DNA of 64,000 bases from Pseudomonas sp. TH41 (GTDB lineage Bacteria; Pseudomonadota; Gammaproteobacteria; Pseudomonadales; Pseudomonadaceae), in the NCBI RefSeq assembly GCF_016650695.1, contig NZ_JAEKFH010000006.1, forward strand, positions 620,001 to 684,000, written 5' to 3'. Both the position numbers and the translations under genes were made by a program. Numbering within the stretch: position 1 is the first letter of the stretch; each line of letters opens with the position of its first letter. Below, piece by piece: positions 43,736-52,906 of the stretch. The notes below the pieces were generated by a model. That model was given only the letters and a program-made list of their open reading frames with translations. It did no database searches and was not told the origin of the DNA.

Positions 43736-45289
43736 ATGAGACTCGCTGACTACTTTGACGCTGCTGCTGAACACGATCCACAGGGCCTGGCCTTCATCGA
43801 CGGCGCCACGCGCATTAATTTTGCCGATGCACTGAAGTTCGTCCATGCGGTGGCCCATGCACTGACCCGTGCCGACAAAGCAGGAGCTGGCAGCCATGTC
43901 GCAATCTACAGCCCAAACGATTATCGGGTAAGCCTGCTGCATCTTGGCGTGAATCTGGCGGACAAGGCCTGGATGTCGGTACACACGCGCAATACAGTTG
44001 AAACGAATGCCAAAATCCTCGACTACTTCGATACCGACATCGTGTTTTTCCATAGCTATTTCGAGAGCAGCGTGCCGGTATTGAAGGCAAAACTGTCGAA
44101 AGCCAAGCTGTATATCTGTATCGACCGCGCATCCGAACAGGGTCAATTCCTGCAGGACTGGCTAGCGGATTGCTGGACGCCTTTCCGTAACGCGCAAGAG
44201 AATCCGCTGGACGGGGCCTTCCTGCAACCCACCGGTGGCACGACCGGTCCTTCCAAGGGGGTCGTGCATACCCATCGCTCACTGGAAATGATGAGCCATG
44301 CGATGGCTTCCGCGTTCAAGATCACAGCGCAGTCGCGTCATCTGGTGATTGCCCCAGTGACCCATGCGGCTGGAGTGCTGGTGCTCGGTTTCGCGATTCG
44401 CGGCGGCACCAATATCATTTTGCCGGGCTTTGACGTGGACGCCATTCTGAATCTGATCGAGGCAGAAAAGGTCACACACCTGTTTTTGCCGCCGACAGCC
44501 GTCTACAGCCTGATGGCGCATCCACGCACCAAGCAGGCAGACTTCTCATCACTGCAGTGCTTCATTGTGGGCACCGCACCGATCGCACCCGAGAAGTTCA
44601 AGGAGGCGGTAAAGGTGTTTGGCCCGATCATGTATGAAACCTACGGTCAGACCGAAACCCTGTTTCCGAACGTGGTCAAAGGACCGAAAGGCTATCTCAA
44701 AGCGGATGGCAGCTTCGACGAGGATGTGGTGTGTGCCGCAGGCAAGGCCGTGGACGGGGCGCGCATCGGCATCATGGACGAGATTGGCAATTTGCTGCCG
44801 CCAGGTGAGCGCGGAGAGATTGTGGTGCGTTCATCAATGGTCATGCAGGGTTATTACAAGAAACCGGAAGAGACGGCTGAGGTGTCCACCTTTGGGTGGC
44901 ATCACACCAGCGATGTCGGCGTCATGGATGCGCGCGGTTTCCTGACCGTTGTGGACCGCACCAAGGACATGATCGTATCCGGCGGCTTCAACATCTATCC
45001 GGTGGAAATCGAGAAGGTCATTCAGGGCCATGCCTGCGTACTGGATTGCATCGTCATTGGCGTGCCGGATGACAAATGGGGCGAGGCCGTCAAGGCAGTG
45101 GTGCAACTCAAGCAGGGACAGCGCGTCAGTGAAGAAGAACTGATAGCTCTGTGCAAAGAGCATCTGGGCAGCACCAAGGCGCCGAAGTCGGTTGAGTTTT
45201 GGGTCGATTTGCCGCGAAGCGCTGTGGGCAAGCTACTTAAGAAAGATGTACGCGCAAAATTCTGGGGGGACCGGTGGCGTGCAGTTTGA
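43736..45289 (+). CDS. Acyl-CoA ligase (AMP-binding family)
   Basis: The 517-residue adenylate-forming enzyme activates a carboxylic acid with CoA. The motifs are complete: P-loop GGTTGPSKGVVHTHRS, YETYGQTETLFP, GWHHTSDVGVMDARG, TKDMIVSGGFNIYPVEIE and the C-terminal catalytic lysine in AVGKLLKKDVR. It probably provides the CoA thioester entering the operon's beta-oxidation steps. The start follows a 50-base gap with the weak purine-rich signal AAAAAAATG. Substrate class cannot be deduced. Confidence 0.92.
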   Translation: MRLADYFDAAAEHDPQGLAFIDGATRINFADALKFVHAVAHALTRADKAGAGSHVAIYSPNDYRVSLLHLGVNLADKAWMSVHTRNTVETNAKILDYFDTDIVFFHSYFESSVPVLKAKLSKAKLYICIDRASEQGQFLQDWLADCWTPFRNAQENPLDGAFLQPTGGTTGPSKGVVHTHRSLEMMSHAMASAFKITAQSRHLVIAPVTHAAGVLVLGFAIRGGTNIILPGFDVDAILNLIEAEKVTHLFLPPTAVYSLMAHPRTKQADFSSLQCFIVGTAPIAPEKFKEAVKVFGPIMYETYGQTETLFPNVVKGPKGYLKADGSFDEDVVCAAGKAVDGARIGIMDEIGNLLPPGERGEIVVRSSMVMQGYYKKPEETAEVSTFGWHHTSDVGVMDARGFLTVVDRTKDMIVSGGFNIYPVEIEKVIQGHACVLDCIVIGVPDDKWGEAVKAVVQLKQGQRVSEEELIALCKEHLGSTKAPKSVEFWVDLPRSAVGKLLKKDVRAKFWGDRWRAV

Positions 45290-45438
45290 TTGCTTGAAAC
45301 GCTCGACCATATCACGCCCCCCCACAAAAACCGCGTACCCAGATTGATCAGCAAACATCGGGCGGGCAGCGGCGGGGGAGTCGAATGCATCAATGTCCAG
45401 CGCAGTCATTCACTTAATCAAATACCGGAGAAGCCACA

Positions 45439-46422
45439 ATGGAAAAAACAAATCTGATAAAAGAGCACACACTGCCTGCACAGAGTCGACGCAGCTCTCG
45501 TCTGCCGTTTGACCTGGCGCTTCCCGTGGTTGCGGCGCCGATGTTCCTGCTATCCGGTCCCGAACTGGTGATCGCCGGTGCCAAAGCCGGGATCGTTGCC
45601 ACCCTGCCGGCATTGAATGCCCGCAGCTCCGAGCTGTTCGATCAATGGCTGGCGCAAGTCACAACCGAGATCGCCCGACACAAGGCGGCGCACCCGGATC
45701 AACTGACCGGTCCTCTGGCGGTCAACCTGGTGACCCACCGCAGTAACGAACGGCTGGAAGCCGATCTCGCGGTCGTAGTCAAGTACAAGGTCCCTATCGT
45801 ATTCACCGCAGTTGGCGATCCGAAAAGTGTAAACGAGGCGGTTCACTCCTACGGCGGACTGGTGTTCGCTGATGTCGCATCGATACGTCACGCGCGGCGC
45901 GCGATTGACGGCGGTGTCGATGGACTGGTGCTGCTGTGTGCCGGCGCCGGTGGCAACTGCGGGAAACTCAATCCCTTCGCGTTCGTGCCGGCGGTGCGGC
46001 AATTCTGGGACGGCCCGATCGCACTGGCCGGCGCGATCGGCGACGGCCGCGCCATCGCAGCGATGCAAATGTTGGGCGCCGATCTCGCCTATATGGGCAC
46101 ACGCTTTATCGCGACGTACGAGAGCCTGGCCAGCGAACAATATCGGGAAATGTTAGTGACCAGCGACGCTGACGATGTGGTGCTGACCGATGAGGTCACC
46201 GGCATTCCGGCTAATTTACTCCGCAGCAGCCTGGTCAAATGCGGCTTTGCACCTGACGGCACGCGAAATGGCACCGGCATCGATGTCAACAAGGAAGTAG
46301 AGGTATTCAAACGCTGGAAAGATATCTGGAGCGCCGGCCAGGGTGTCGGCGCCACGGATCGCATATGTAGCGTAGCCGAAGTGATAATACAGCTGAAGAA
46401 CGAGTATCAATTGCATTGTTGA
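45439..46422 (+). CDS. Nitronate monooxygenase/2-nitropropane dioxygenase-family flavoprotein
   Basis: The 327-residue TIM-barrel FMN protein has the family start LPFDLALPVVAAPMFLLSGP, GPLAVNLV, a glycine-rich FMN loop LLCAGAGGNCGKLNPFAF and AGAIGDGRAIAAMQMLGADL. True nitronate monooxygenases have histidine in the GGH motif; here that position is N173 (GGNCG). It is therefore unlikely to be a nitronate enzyme. Relatives in actinobacterial steroid clusters (IpdC type) act on CoA thioesters, which fits this operon better, but that is inference. Confidence 0.85.
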   Translation: MEKTNLIKEHTLPAQSRRSSRLPFDLALPVVAAPMFLLSGPELVIAGAKAGIVATLPALNARSSELFDQWLAQVTTEIARHKAAHPDQLTGPLAVNLVTHRSNERLEADLAVVVKYKVPIVFTAVGDPKSVNEAVHSYGGLVFADVASIRHARRAIDGGVDGLVLLCAGAGGNCGKLNPFAFVPAVRQFWDGPIALAGAIGDGRAIAAMQMLGADLAYMGTRFIATYESLASEQYREMLVTSDADDVVLTDEVTGIPANLLRSSLVKCGFAPDGTRNGTGIDVNKEVEVFKRWKDIWSAGQGVGATDRICSVAEVIIQLKNEYQLHC

Positions 46423-46484
46423 GGAACCAGCAGCCGGCCGATACCCGACACGTATTGGCCTGCGCTGTCATGGAGAAAAGCACT

Positions 46485-47051
46485 ATGAAGATCAGCCCCC
46501 CGGTCGACCGCACACCATTACATACCCGGCAAGTGGAATGCCAAGGCTATCTACGGCACGATGGTATGTTCGATATTGAAGGCCATATCACCGATGCCAA
46601 GAAGTACGATACGACGATGTCCAACGGCAGAGAGCTGAAAGCCGGGCAACCTTGGCATGAGATGGTGCTCAGGCTTTGCATCGATCGTGATTTCACGATT
46701 CATGACGCCGAAGCGCTGACCCTGCATGGGCCAGCCGTGACGTGCGGCGAGGTCAACACCGACTACCGCAAGCTGATTGGATTGCGCATCGGTGCGGGAT
46801 TCAGTGCAAAAGTGCGGGAAATTTTTAGCGGCCGCAGCGGTTGCACTCATCTCACCGAATTGCTCGGCCCAATCGCCACCACCGCTTATCAAACCATCTC
46901 AGGTCATTTATTGTCGCAACAAGGCAGCCTGGGCTGGCACAGCCCGGTGATGAAAGAGGTGGCATCGAACCTGATCGATTCGTGTCACGGCTGGAGAGCC
47001 GACGGGGAGACGGTCATGCGGTTTTTTCCTGAATTACAAAAAAAACACTAG
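46485..47051 (+). CDS. DUF2889 family protein
   Basis: The 188-residue protein carries the family pattern: HTRQVECQGYLRHDGMFDIE near the N-terminus, GHITDAKKY, MVLRLCIDRDFTIHDAEALT and GCTHLTELLGPIATTAYQTI. The biochemical role is unknown; members recur in CoA-dependent degradation clusters. ATG 46485 is chosen (GGAG nine bases upstream); an earlier in-frame start at 46416 would overlap the flavoprotein gene. It is the last gene of the first catabolic operon. Confidence 0.85.
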   Translation: MKISPPVDRTPLHTRQVECQGYLRHDGMFDIEGHITDAKKYDTTMSNGRELKAGQPWHEMVLRLCIDRDFTIHDAEALTLHGPAVTCGEVNTDYRKLIGLRIGAGFSAKVREIFSGRSGCTHLTELLGPIATTAYQTISGHLLSQQGSLGWHSPVMKEVASNLIDSCHGWRADGETVMRFFPELQKKH

Positions 47052-47510
47052 CGTAAGGCGCTGCGCTTAAGCGGCTCAGGTGACGCCGAGAAATTCAGTC
47101 AAGACGGTAGATAAAAGCTTGTGATTTATTACGCGAAACTGACAGGCCGTTTGACTGACTTCTGCTTCATACGAATGGCTGCATTGGATCCAGGCTGTTT
47201 GAAAACGTTTTAGAGCGGAGTTTGACTGTCAGAACCGCAATGAAAATTGGGTTCCTACGCACAGTTCAGGTCTGCTGACCAACCAAGCGCTGGTAGATTT
47301 TAAGTAGCAACGCAGACTTCACCTTGAATAAAGGGTGTCATGGGCGATCCTTGCGATGAACTCCTCAGAAATCATAACAAGGGTTCGCGGAGGAGTTTTT
47401 GTAGACTCTGAGCCAAAAGGATTGGTACCAGCTAACGCAAAAGGTCGGTAGCTGAAGCATATGGGAGTTTGTAACGAAAAGGTCGTCAACAACCAACTGG
47501 ATGCGCAGGT
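47052..47510. other. Intergenic region between catabolic blocks with an IS scar
   Basis: About 460 bases without an intact gene. The right half holds the IS1182 scar listed separately; the left half shows nothing recognisable. Confidence 0.4.
47318..47414 (-). mobile_element. IS1182-family scar
   Basis: The leader GGCGATCCTTGCGATGA (47343) and the start MTPFIQGE (ATG 47341, leftward) match the IS1182 stub at 24828 (MKRFIQGE), then the homology ends after eight codons. The outer end GTTTTTGTAGACTCTGAGCC (47395-47414) looks like a terminal repeat. Nothing of the transposase core remains. Confidence 0.55.
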
Positions 47511-48533
47511 CTATCTACCCCAATTGGACAGTAAGATCGTTGCGCGCACAGCTTTCGGCGTAGCGCCGAACCAGCGCTGGCACGCCTTGTTGAAGGAACT
47601 TTGTTCGGCATAGCCGAGCAGCCCGGTGATCTGCGCCATTGGCATACCCTTTTGCGCCAGGTATTCCTCCGCGCGTTGACGCCGGACCCTGTCCACCAGG
47701 ATCGAAAAGCTCAGTCCCTCCGCCATCAGATGTCCTTGCAGCGTGCGCTCGTGCATGCAGACATGTGCCGCCACCTGTTTCAAGTTGCATGTATTGGTGT
47801 CCAGCAGGCGCTCGATCAAGGCACCGACCTGACCGGCCAGGCTCATCGGCCGTTGCCCGATGATACTTTCGACATACGATTGCGCCATGCGAATCAGGCC
47901 GGGCTGGGACGGGTCTATCTGCAGCGCCAATACATCGGCATGGATCTGCAGCGCATTGACCGCTTCCCGGAAACGCACCTCGCAGCCGAACCAGTCGCGG
48001 TAGCGCCGCTCCGGCAGGCTGGGCGCATGACGCATCAGCACGCGTGTGGGGCGGACCGTTTCGCCCGACAACATTTTCAGCACATTGCATACAACCCCCA
48101 ACGTTAGCTCTATCGCCTGGTTGCGTTGTGGGCAGCCCTCGACATCAATGGTGAACGCGATGCGGCGTAGTTCTGGCGTGTCATCGGCTTCCACCGCGAT
48201 ACGCAGGGCCGGGCTGTGGTAATGCAAATATCGGCCGATCACGCCGAAGGCCTCGCCCACTGTCCGCGCGTCCTGCCCGATGATGGCCAACGGTCCCAGC
48301 ACCTGCAGCCCTTGCCGCGCGGCTAGCTGCAGGCCGAAATCTGCGCATTGCAAGCATTCGGCGGTCGCCTGCAACAGCCGGATAGCATTGCTGTAAGGCA
48401 CCATGCCCTCGTCGTCATCGAGTGTCGCGGGAGCAATCTGGAACAGCGCCAGCAATGGCAGCGGATCGCCGCCAAGCTCGCTCACTAGCGCCCGGTAACC
48501 GGTCAGGGACGCACTCCGCACCATGACTTGCAT
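47511..48533 (-). CDS. AraC-family regulator with N-terminal arabinose-binding-like domain (second)
   Basis: The 340-residue protein has the same layout as the other AraC proteins here: a sensor domain (GYRALVSELGGDPLPLLALF, FGLQLAARQGLQVLGPLAII) and C-terminal helix-turn-helix motifs (VAAHVCMHERTLQGHLMAEG, AQITGLLGYAEQSSFNKACQ, RWFGATPKAVR). The start ATG 48533 follows GAAGGGA. It is divergent from the cupin gene, and a direct repeat of 21-base period lies 22-57 bases upstream of its start. It probably activates the rightward block (cupin, SDR and following genes). Confidence 0.92.
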   Translation of the reverse strand: MQVMVRSASLTGYRALVSELGGDPLPLLALFQIAPATLDDDEGMVPYSNAIRLLQATAECLQCADFGLQLAARQGLQVLGPLAIIGQDARTVGEAFGVIGRYLHYHSPALRIAVEADDTPELRRIAFTIDVEGCPQRNQAIELTLGVVCNVLKMLSGETVRPTRVLMRHAPSLPERRYRDWFGCEVRFREAVNALQIHADVLALQIDPSQPGLIRMAQSYVESIIGQRPMSLAGQVGALIERLLDTNTCNLKQVAAHVCMHERTLQGHLMAEGLSFSILVDRVRRQRAEEYLAQKGMPMAQITGLLGYAEQSSFNKACQRWFGATPKAVRATILLSNWGR

Positions 48534-48554
48534 TGCCTATTCCCTTCTCTGACC

Positions 48555-48590
48555 TTCGTCTCAGGACAAAACTCTTTCGTCTTAGGACAA
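48555..48590. promoter_or_regulatory. 21-bp-period direct repeat, candidate AraC operator
   Basis: TTCGTCTCAGGACAA (48555-48569) recurs as TTCGTCTTAGGACAA (48576-48590), 14 of 15 bases matching, with a period of exactly 21 bases (two helical turns). The second copy runs into the palindrome ACAATATTGT (48587-48596). AraC-family activators bind such same-face direct half-sites. It lies between the AraC gene and the cupin gene, about 170 bases before the cupin start. Confidence 0.65.
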
Positions 48591-48761
48591 TATTGTAACC
48601 GAACGGCGGCGCACACTTCATTTCGCCCTCTGATACGGATCAAGAAATACCAGTAATTGCGCCTGGGCGATCTACACCTATCCGCTCGGCTCGTTTGGTC
48701 AACTTCAAGGGCCCCTAGAGCATTCACTTTGCCACCGTCGGCAGTCCAGAGGAGCATCACC

Positions 48762-49238
48762 ATGTTGTACGAAAGCATCGATACCGCGGCCATCAATGAC
48801 GAAGACCTGCCTTGGGTTCCTTTCGCGCCCTACAGCGATGAAGTTTTCATCAAGTACATCAAGTGCGACCCGGTTCGTGGCGAGACCATCACCTTGCTCA
48901 AGGCCCCGGCTGGCACCACGCTGCCCAGGCACTACCATACCGGCACCGTGATCGTTTACACCGTCAAGGGTGGCTGGAAATACCTCGAGCACGACTGGAT
49001 CTCCAAACCGGGCGGCTTGGTGTTCGAAACCGCCGGCACCAGCCATACCCCGATCGCGCTAGAGGAGTACGGCGATGAAATCATCACCCTGAATATCACC
49101 CAGGGTGACCTGCTTTATTACGACGAGAACGACAACATCTGCGCCATCGAGAACTGGAAATCGAGCGTGGAGCGCTACCGCGCCTTCTGCGAAGCCAATG
49201 ACATCGAAGCCAAGGACATCACCAGTTTCTCGGCCTGA
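48762..49238 (+). CDS. Cupin dioxygenase-like protein (2,4'-dihydroxyacetophenone dioxygenase family)
   Basis: The 158-residue cupin has the metal-binding set LPRHYHTGTVIVYTVKGG (H57, H59) and GTSHTP (H93), in the arrangement of the ChrR-like/2,4'-dihydroxyacetophenone dioxygenase family, which cleaves an aliphatic C-C bond next to a ketone. AGAGGAGC precedes ATG 48762. It is the first gene divergent from the second AraC gene. Activity on a hydroxy-ketone is suggested but not shown; many homologues are uncharacterised. Confidence 0.85.
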   Translation: MLYESIDTAAINDEDLPWVPFAPYSDEVFIKYIKCDPVRGETITLLKAPAGTTLPRHYHTGTVIVYTVKGGWKYLEHDWISKPGGLVFETAGTSHTPIALEEYGDEIITLNITQGDLLYYDENDNICAIENWKSSVERYRAFCEANDIEAKDITSFSA

Positions 49239-49361
49239 CTTACCGCGGCGATCAGCCCCCTTCAAGGGACCGCCGCCACCTGTCTGACAGCCATTTAAGC
49301 GACCTTGAGCTGATCGAGCATTGCTGATTGCAGACGCCCACATTCCCGCTGGAAAACCGAC

Positions 49362-50195
49362 ATGGCCATACCCAATCTGAAGAACAAGAGAGTCCTGATC
49401 ACCGGTGCCGCCTCTGGCATCGGTAGGGAGGCGGCTCTTGCGTTCGCCCGCCGTGGTGCCCATATCATCGCTACCGACATCAACTCAGATGCGCTGAAAG
49501 GTGTGCAAACTGAAGTCGAAGCTTTGGGCGCAGCCTGCATGACTTACAAGCTCGATGTATCGAGCGAGAGCGAAATGCAAGCATTCGCTGAGCATATTCA
49601 CACCACACTTGGGCCGCTCGATGTACTGATCAACAACGCTGGAATCGGCTACCTTGGCCAGTTCCTGCAGAGCGATCTGGCCCATTGGCAACGGGTGATG
49701 GATATCAATGTGATGGGCGTGGTGCATGGCTGCTATCACTTCATCCCACAAATGATCAAGGCCGGGGGCACGCGCCATGTGCTAAACGTGGCCTCGGTGG
49801 CCGGCATCTACCCCTCGCCAACGATGGCGGCCTATGCCGCATCGAAACATGCGGTGTTTGGTTTCAGTGAAGTACTGAAGATGGAACTGGCCGATACCGA
49901 TATCGGCGTGACCACTGTTTGTCCCGGGGTCATCAATACCCCGATCACGCAGGCCCGAAGCAACATTTCGCCATCGGTCAGCGAAGCACAGCTCAAGCGT
50001 TTGCATGCGTACTACCAGGCCAAGGGCTGTGAACCGGAACTGGTCGCCGAAGGCATGGTCCGCGCCGTGCAGAAAGGCCAGGACCTGTTGCTGGTCGGGC
50101 CGTTCGCCAAGCTGATATTCCACCTCAAGCGCCTGTCCTTGGGCCTGATGCGTCGGGTGATGTTGAGCGACGCGCGAAAAATCGGTTACCTCTGA
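49362..50195 (+). CDS. SDR-family oxidoreductase
   Basis: The 277-residue classical short-chain dehydrogenase has VLITGAASGIGREAALAFAR, NNAGIGYLG, NVASVAGIYPSPTMAAYAAS with the Ser-Tyr-Lys triad (YAASK), and VCPGVINTPI. The C-terminal extension (KLIFHLKRLSLGLMRRVM) is basic and may be membrane-associated. The acidic D-I-N after the second strand suggests NAD. It is the second gene of the cupin block; the probable role is oxidation or reduction of an alcohol or ketone intermediate. Confidence 0.9.
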   Translation: MAIPNLKNKRVLITGAASGIGREAALAFARRGAHIIATDINSDALKGVQTEVEALGAACMTYKLDVSSESEMQAFAEHIHTTLGPLDVLINNAGIGYLGQFLQSDLAHWQRVMDINVMGVVHGCYHFIPQMIKAGGTRHVLNVASVAGIYPSPTMAAYAASKHAVFGFSEVLKMELADTDIGVTTVCPGVINTPITQARSNISPSVSEAQLKRLHAYYQAKGCEPELVAEGMVRAVQKGQDLLLVGPFAKLIFHLKRLSLGLMRRVMLSDARKIGYL

Positions 50196-50323
50196 TCATT
50201 GCTTTCCCCGGCCACCCGATGTCCAGCAAGGTCAATCCGATCTGGATTGAACGGTGTTGAGCAGAGGAGTCCTGGCTCTAGCGTTCTGCAGCTTCCTGTT
50301 TTTCCCACTGTAGAGATATAGAC

Positions 50324-51250
50324 ATGATCGTTGGAAGAGTCCGCGAGATTTGGCGCTACCCGGTGAAATCAATGGGCGGCGAAAAGCTCTTGAGCTGCAC
50401 CGTAGGCAACATGGGGATACCTGGTGACCGGGGCTGGGCCTTGCGTGACGATGTCGCGGGTGAGATTCGCGGCGCAAAGAACATGCCCACACTATTGCAG
50501 CATGCGTCGCGTTATCGCGAACAACCAGTCAATGGGCAGACTCCACACGTTGACATCCGCCTGCCGGACGGTACCCACATTGGCAGCGATGACCCGCAGG
50601 TCAACGCCCGATTGTCAGCACTGCTGGGACGCGCCGTTTCACTGTGGCCGCTGCAACCCGCCAGCGACAAAGCCCATTACCGCCGTGGGCAAGCTGGAGC
50701 GGCCTTTATTGGCATGCTGAGCCGTAATCGGGTGCTGCGGCCGCTGCTGGAAAAACTGTTGCCCTACACCAGCTTTGAAACCATGACGCGGGAACTGCTT
50801 AGCCGAGAGCCGGGTGAGCCACTGTTGGATTACGCCAGCATTCCGTCCGAGCTGTTTGAGTTTACCTCGCCGCCAGGCACCTACTTCGACCTGGCGCCCC
50901 TCCATCTGCTCACCACCTCGTCGCTCGCCGCGATGAAGCGGCTTAATCCCTCGGCGGCGTGGGACGCACGGCGTTTCCGCCCGAACTTCCTGATCGAAAC
51001 CGAGGGTGATATTGAAGGCTTGGTCGAAGCGGGATGGGAGGGACGGACCTTGCGGCTGGGCGGGCTGTCCTTGACGTGCGGAATCCCCACCCTGCGCTGC
51101 GGGATGACGGCCCACGCCCAGAGTGATCTGCCCAAGGACTCGACCGTGCTGCGTAGCATCGTACGTGATGCGGGGCAGAATCTCGGCATTTACGCCCATG
51201 CCACAAAGTCCAGCCAGGTCGCCGTAGGTGATGTGGTGGAGTTGCTTTGA
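50324..51250 (+). CDS. MOSC domain-containing protein (YcbX/mARC-like)
   Basis: The 308-residue protein starts with the N-terminal beta-barrel motif IWRYPVKSMGGEKLLSCTVG and GDRGWALRDD, then has the MOSC core with AWDARRFRPNFLIETEGDIE and LTCGIPTLRCGMTAHA, whose cysteine is the likely molybdenum ligand. YcbX-type proteins reduce N-hydroxylated compounds, receiving electrons from a ferredoxin domain that is lacking here. It may be a reductase or a sulfur carrier; its role in the block is unknown. Confidence 0.88.
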   Translation: MIVGRVREIWRYPVKSMGGEKLLSCTVGNMGIPGDRGWALRDDVAGEIRGAKNMPTLLQHASRYREQPVNGQTPHVDIRLPDGTHIGSDDPQVNARLSALLGRAVSLWPLQPASDKAHYRRGQAGAAFIGMLSRNRVLRPLLEKLLPYTSFETMTRELLSREPGEPLLDYASIPSELFEFTSPPGTYFDLAPLHLLTTSSLAAMKRLNPSAAWDARRFRPNFLIETEGDIEGLVEAGWEGRTLRLGGLSLTCGIPTLRCGMTAHAQSDLPKDSTVLRSIVRDAGQNLGIYAHATKSSQVAVGDVVELL

Positions 51251-51322
51251 GACTGCCGTGGCACCGCCCATCGTCGACGCCGCACGAAATTATCCTGAAC
51301 CACACTGAACGAAGGGTATTAC

Positions 51323-52741
51323 ATGTACATATCTGAAATGGCTTTATGGTTCGCCCGCTTGTTCATCGTGACCATGGGCTTGGCGGCACTGCCGGCAACA
51401 GCAGCTACGACAGCATTGCCCAACGCCGAGGAGACGAATGAGATTGCCACCGAGGCCTATATCTACGCCTATCCGATGATGTTGATGGAAGTGACCCGTC
51501 AAGTGTCGACCAACACGGATAAACCCATCGGCAAGTTGGCGCCGATGAACCAGTTTGCGCACCTGGACAGCTTTCCCGACGCCAGCTCCACTATGTCCAT
51601 TCGCCCCAACGCCGACACGCTGTATTCCGCGCTTTGGTACGACGTCAGCCGCGAGCCGCTGCTGATTACCGTGCCGGATTCGGGCGGGCGTTACTACCTG
51701 TTGCCAATTCTCGACCTGTGGACCGAGGTGTTCAGCTCGGCCGGCACCCGCACGACCGGAAACGGCGCGCAAACTCTCGCCATAGTCGGTCCCGACTGGA
51801 AGGGCACATTGCCGGCCGGCGTCACCGTTTATCGTTCGCCAACGGTCATCGGCCGGATGGGCGGCCGTACCCTGACCAAAGGTGTTGCCGATTATGCAGC
51901 GGTGCACAAGTTTCAGGCCGGCATCAAGGCGATTCCCTTATCGGCCTGGGGCAAGCCCGACTATGTCGCGCCCGCTGGAAAATACCGGCCCGAGCAGGAC
52001 ATGAGCTCGCCGCACGACCAAGTCAACAAGATGGATGCGGTGCGCTTCTTCACCCTGTTCACCCAACTGCTGCACAACAATCAGCCGCATGCCAACGACT
52101 ACCCGCAGCTCGCGCGTCTGGCTCGCCTGGGCATCGCCCCGGACCAGGCGTTCGAGTTCACAAAGTTGGCGCCCGAAGTGCAGGCGGCATTGCAAGCCGC
52201 ACCGGAAAACGCACGGAAGAAAATGGCCTTGGCAGCGCACCATCTCGGTAATCTCAGCAACGGCTGGATCATGCTCTCATCGCCCATCGGCACCTATGGC
52301 GCGGACTACACCCGCCGCGCCACCATGGCCCAATTCGGCCTTGGCGCGAACCTTGTCGAGGACAACATCTATCCGACGGCGTTTAACGATGCCGACGGCA
52401 AACCTTTCGACAGCGCGGCGAAGTACATGATGCATTTCGACAAGGAGCAGTTGCCGCCAATACGTGCCTTCTGGTCGCTGTCGATGTACGACGAGCGCCA
52501 GCTCTTTACTGCCAATCCGATCAATCGCTTCGCCCTGGGTGATCGCGACGCACTGAAATTCAACGCGGATGGTTCGCTCGATCTCTACATTCAGCGCGAG
52601 GCACCAGACGCCGACAAGCTTACCAACTGGCTACCGGCTCCAGCTAGCGGAGGCTTCACCATGAATCTGCGCCTCTACTGGCCCAAGCCAGTGGCACTCG
52701 ACGGTGGCTGGGCACCGCCACCGGTCAACCGTTTGAACTAG
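51323..52741 (+). CDS. DUF1254/DUF1214 domain protein, exported
   Basis: The 472-residue protein has an N-terminal signal sequence (FARLFIVTMGLAALPATAAT), the DUF1254 start EAYIYAYPMMLMEVTRQVST, MSIRPNADTLYSALWYDVSR and YYLLPILDLWTEVFSSAGTR. The C-terminal DUF1214 region contains FWSLSMYDERQLFTANPINR, followed by ADKLTNWLPAP. It is probably periplasmic. The family has no firmly assigned biochemistry. It follows the MOSC gene in the same direction. Confidence 0.88.
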   Translation: MYISEMALWFARLFIVTMGLAALPATAATTALPNAEETNEIATEAYIYAYPMMLMEVTRQVSTNTDKPIGKLAPMNQFAHLDSFPDASSTMSIRPNADTLYSALWYDVSREPLLITVPDSGGRYYLLPILDLWTEVFSSAGTRTTGNGAQTLAIVGPDWKGTLPAGVTVYRSPTVIGRMGGRTLTKGVADYAAVHKFQAGIKAIPLSAWGKPDYVAPAGKYRPEQDMSSPHDQVNKMDAVRFFTLFTQLLHNNQPHANDYPQLARLARLGIAPDQAFEFTKLAPEVQAALQAAPENARKKMALAAHHLGNLSNGWIMLSSPIGTYGADYTRRATMAQFGLGANLVEDNIYPTAFNDADGKPFDSAAKYMMHFDKEQLPPIRAFWSLSMYDERQLFTANPINRFALGDRDALKFNADGSLDLYIQREAPDADKLTNWLPAPASGGFTMNLRLYWPKPVALDGGWAPPPVNRLN

Positions 52742-52906
52742 AAACCAGCATTGCGGGAGTCGGCGCTGTCGCGCCGGCTACTTAGGCCCCTTGTGTCAAC
52801 AGGTCGAAGTGTGCCCTCACCGAACCCATTCGATTTCGCTCGGCCGCCAGGGCTTGTCGAAGAATGGTGCCGGAATCCGCTATCTCACCAGCGAGGTTGC
52901 CTTAAG

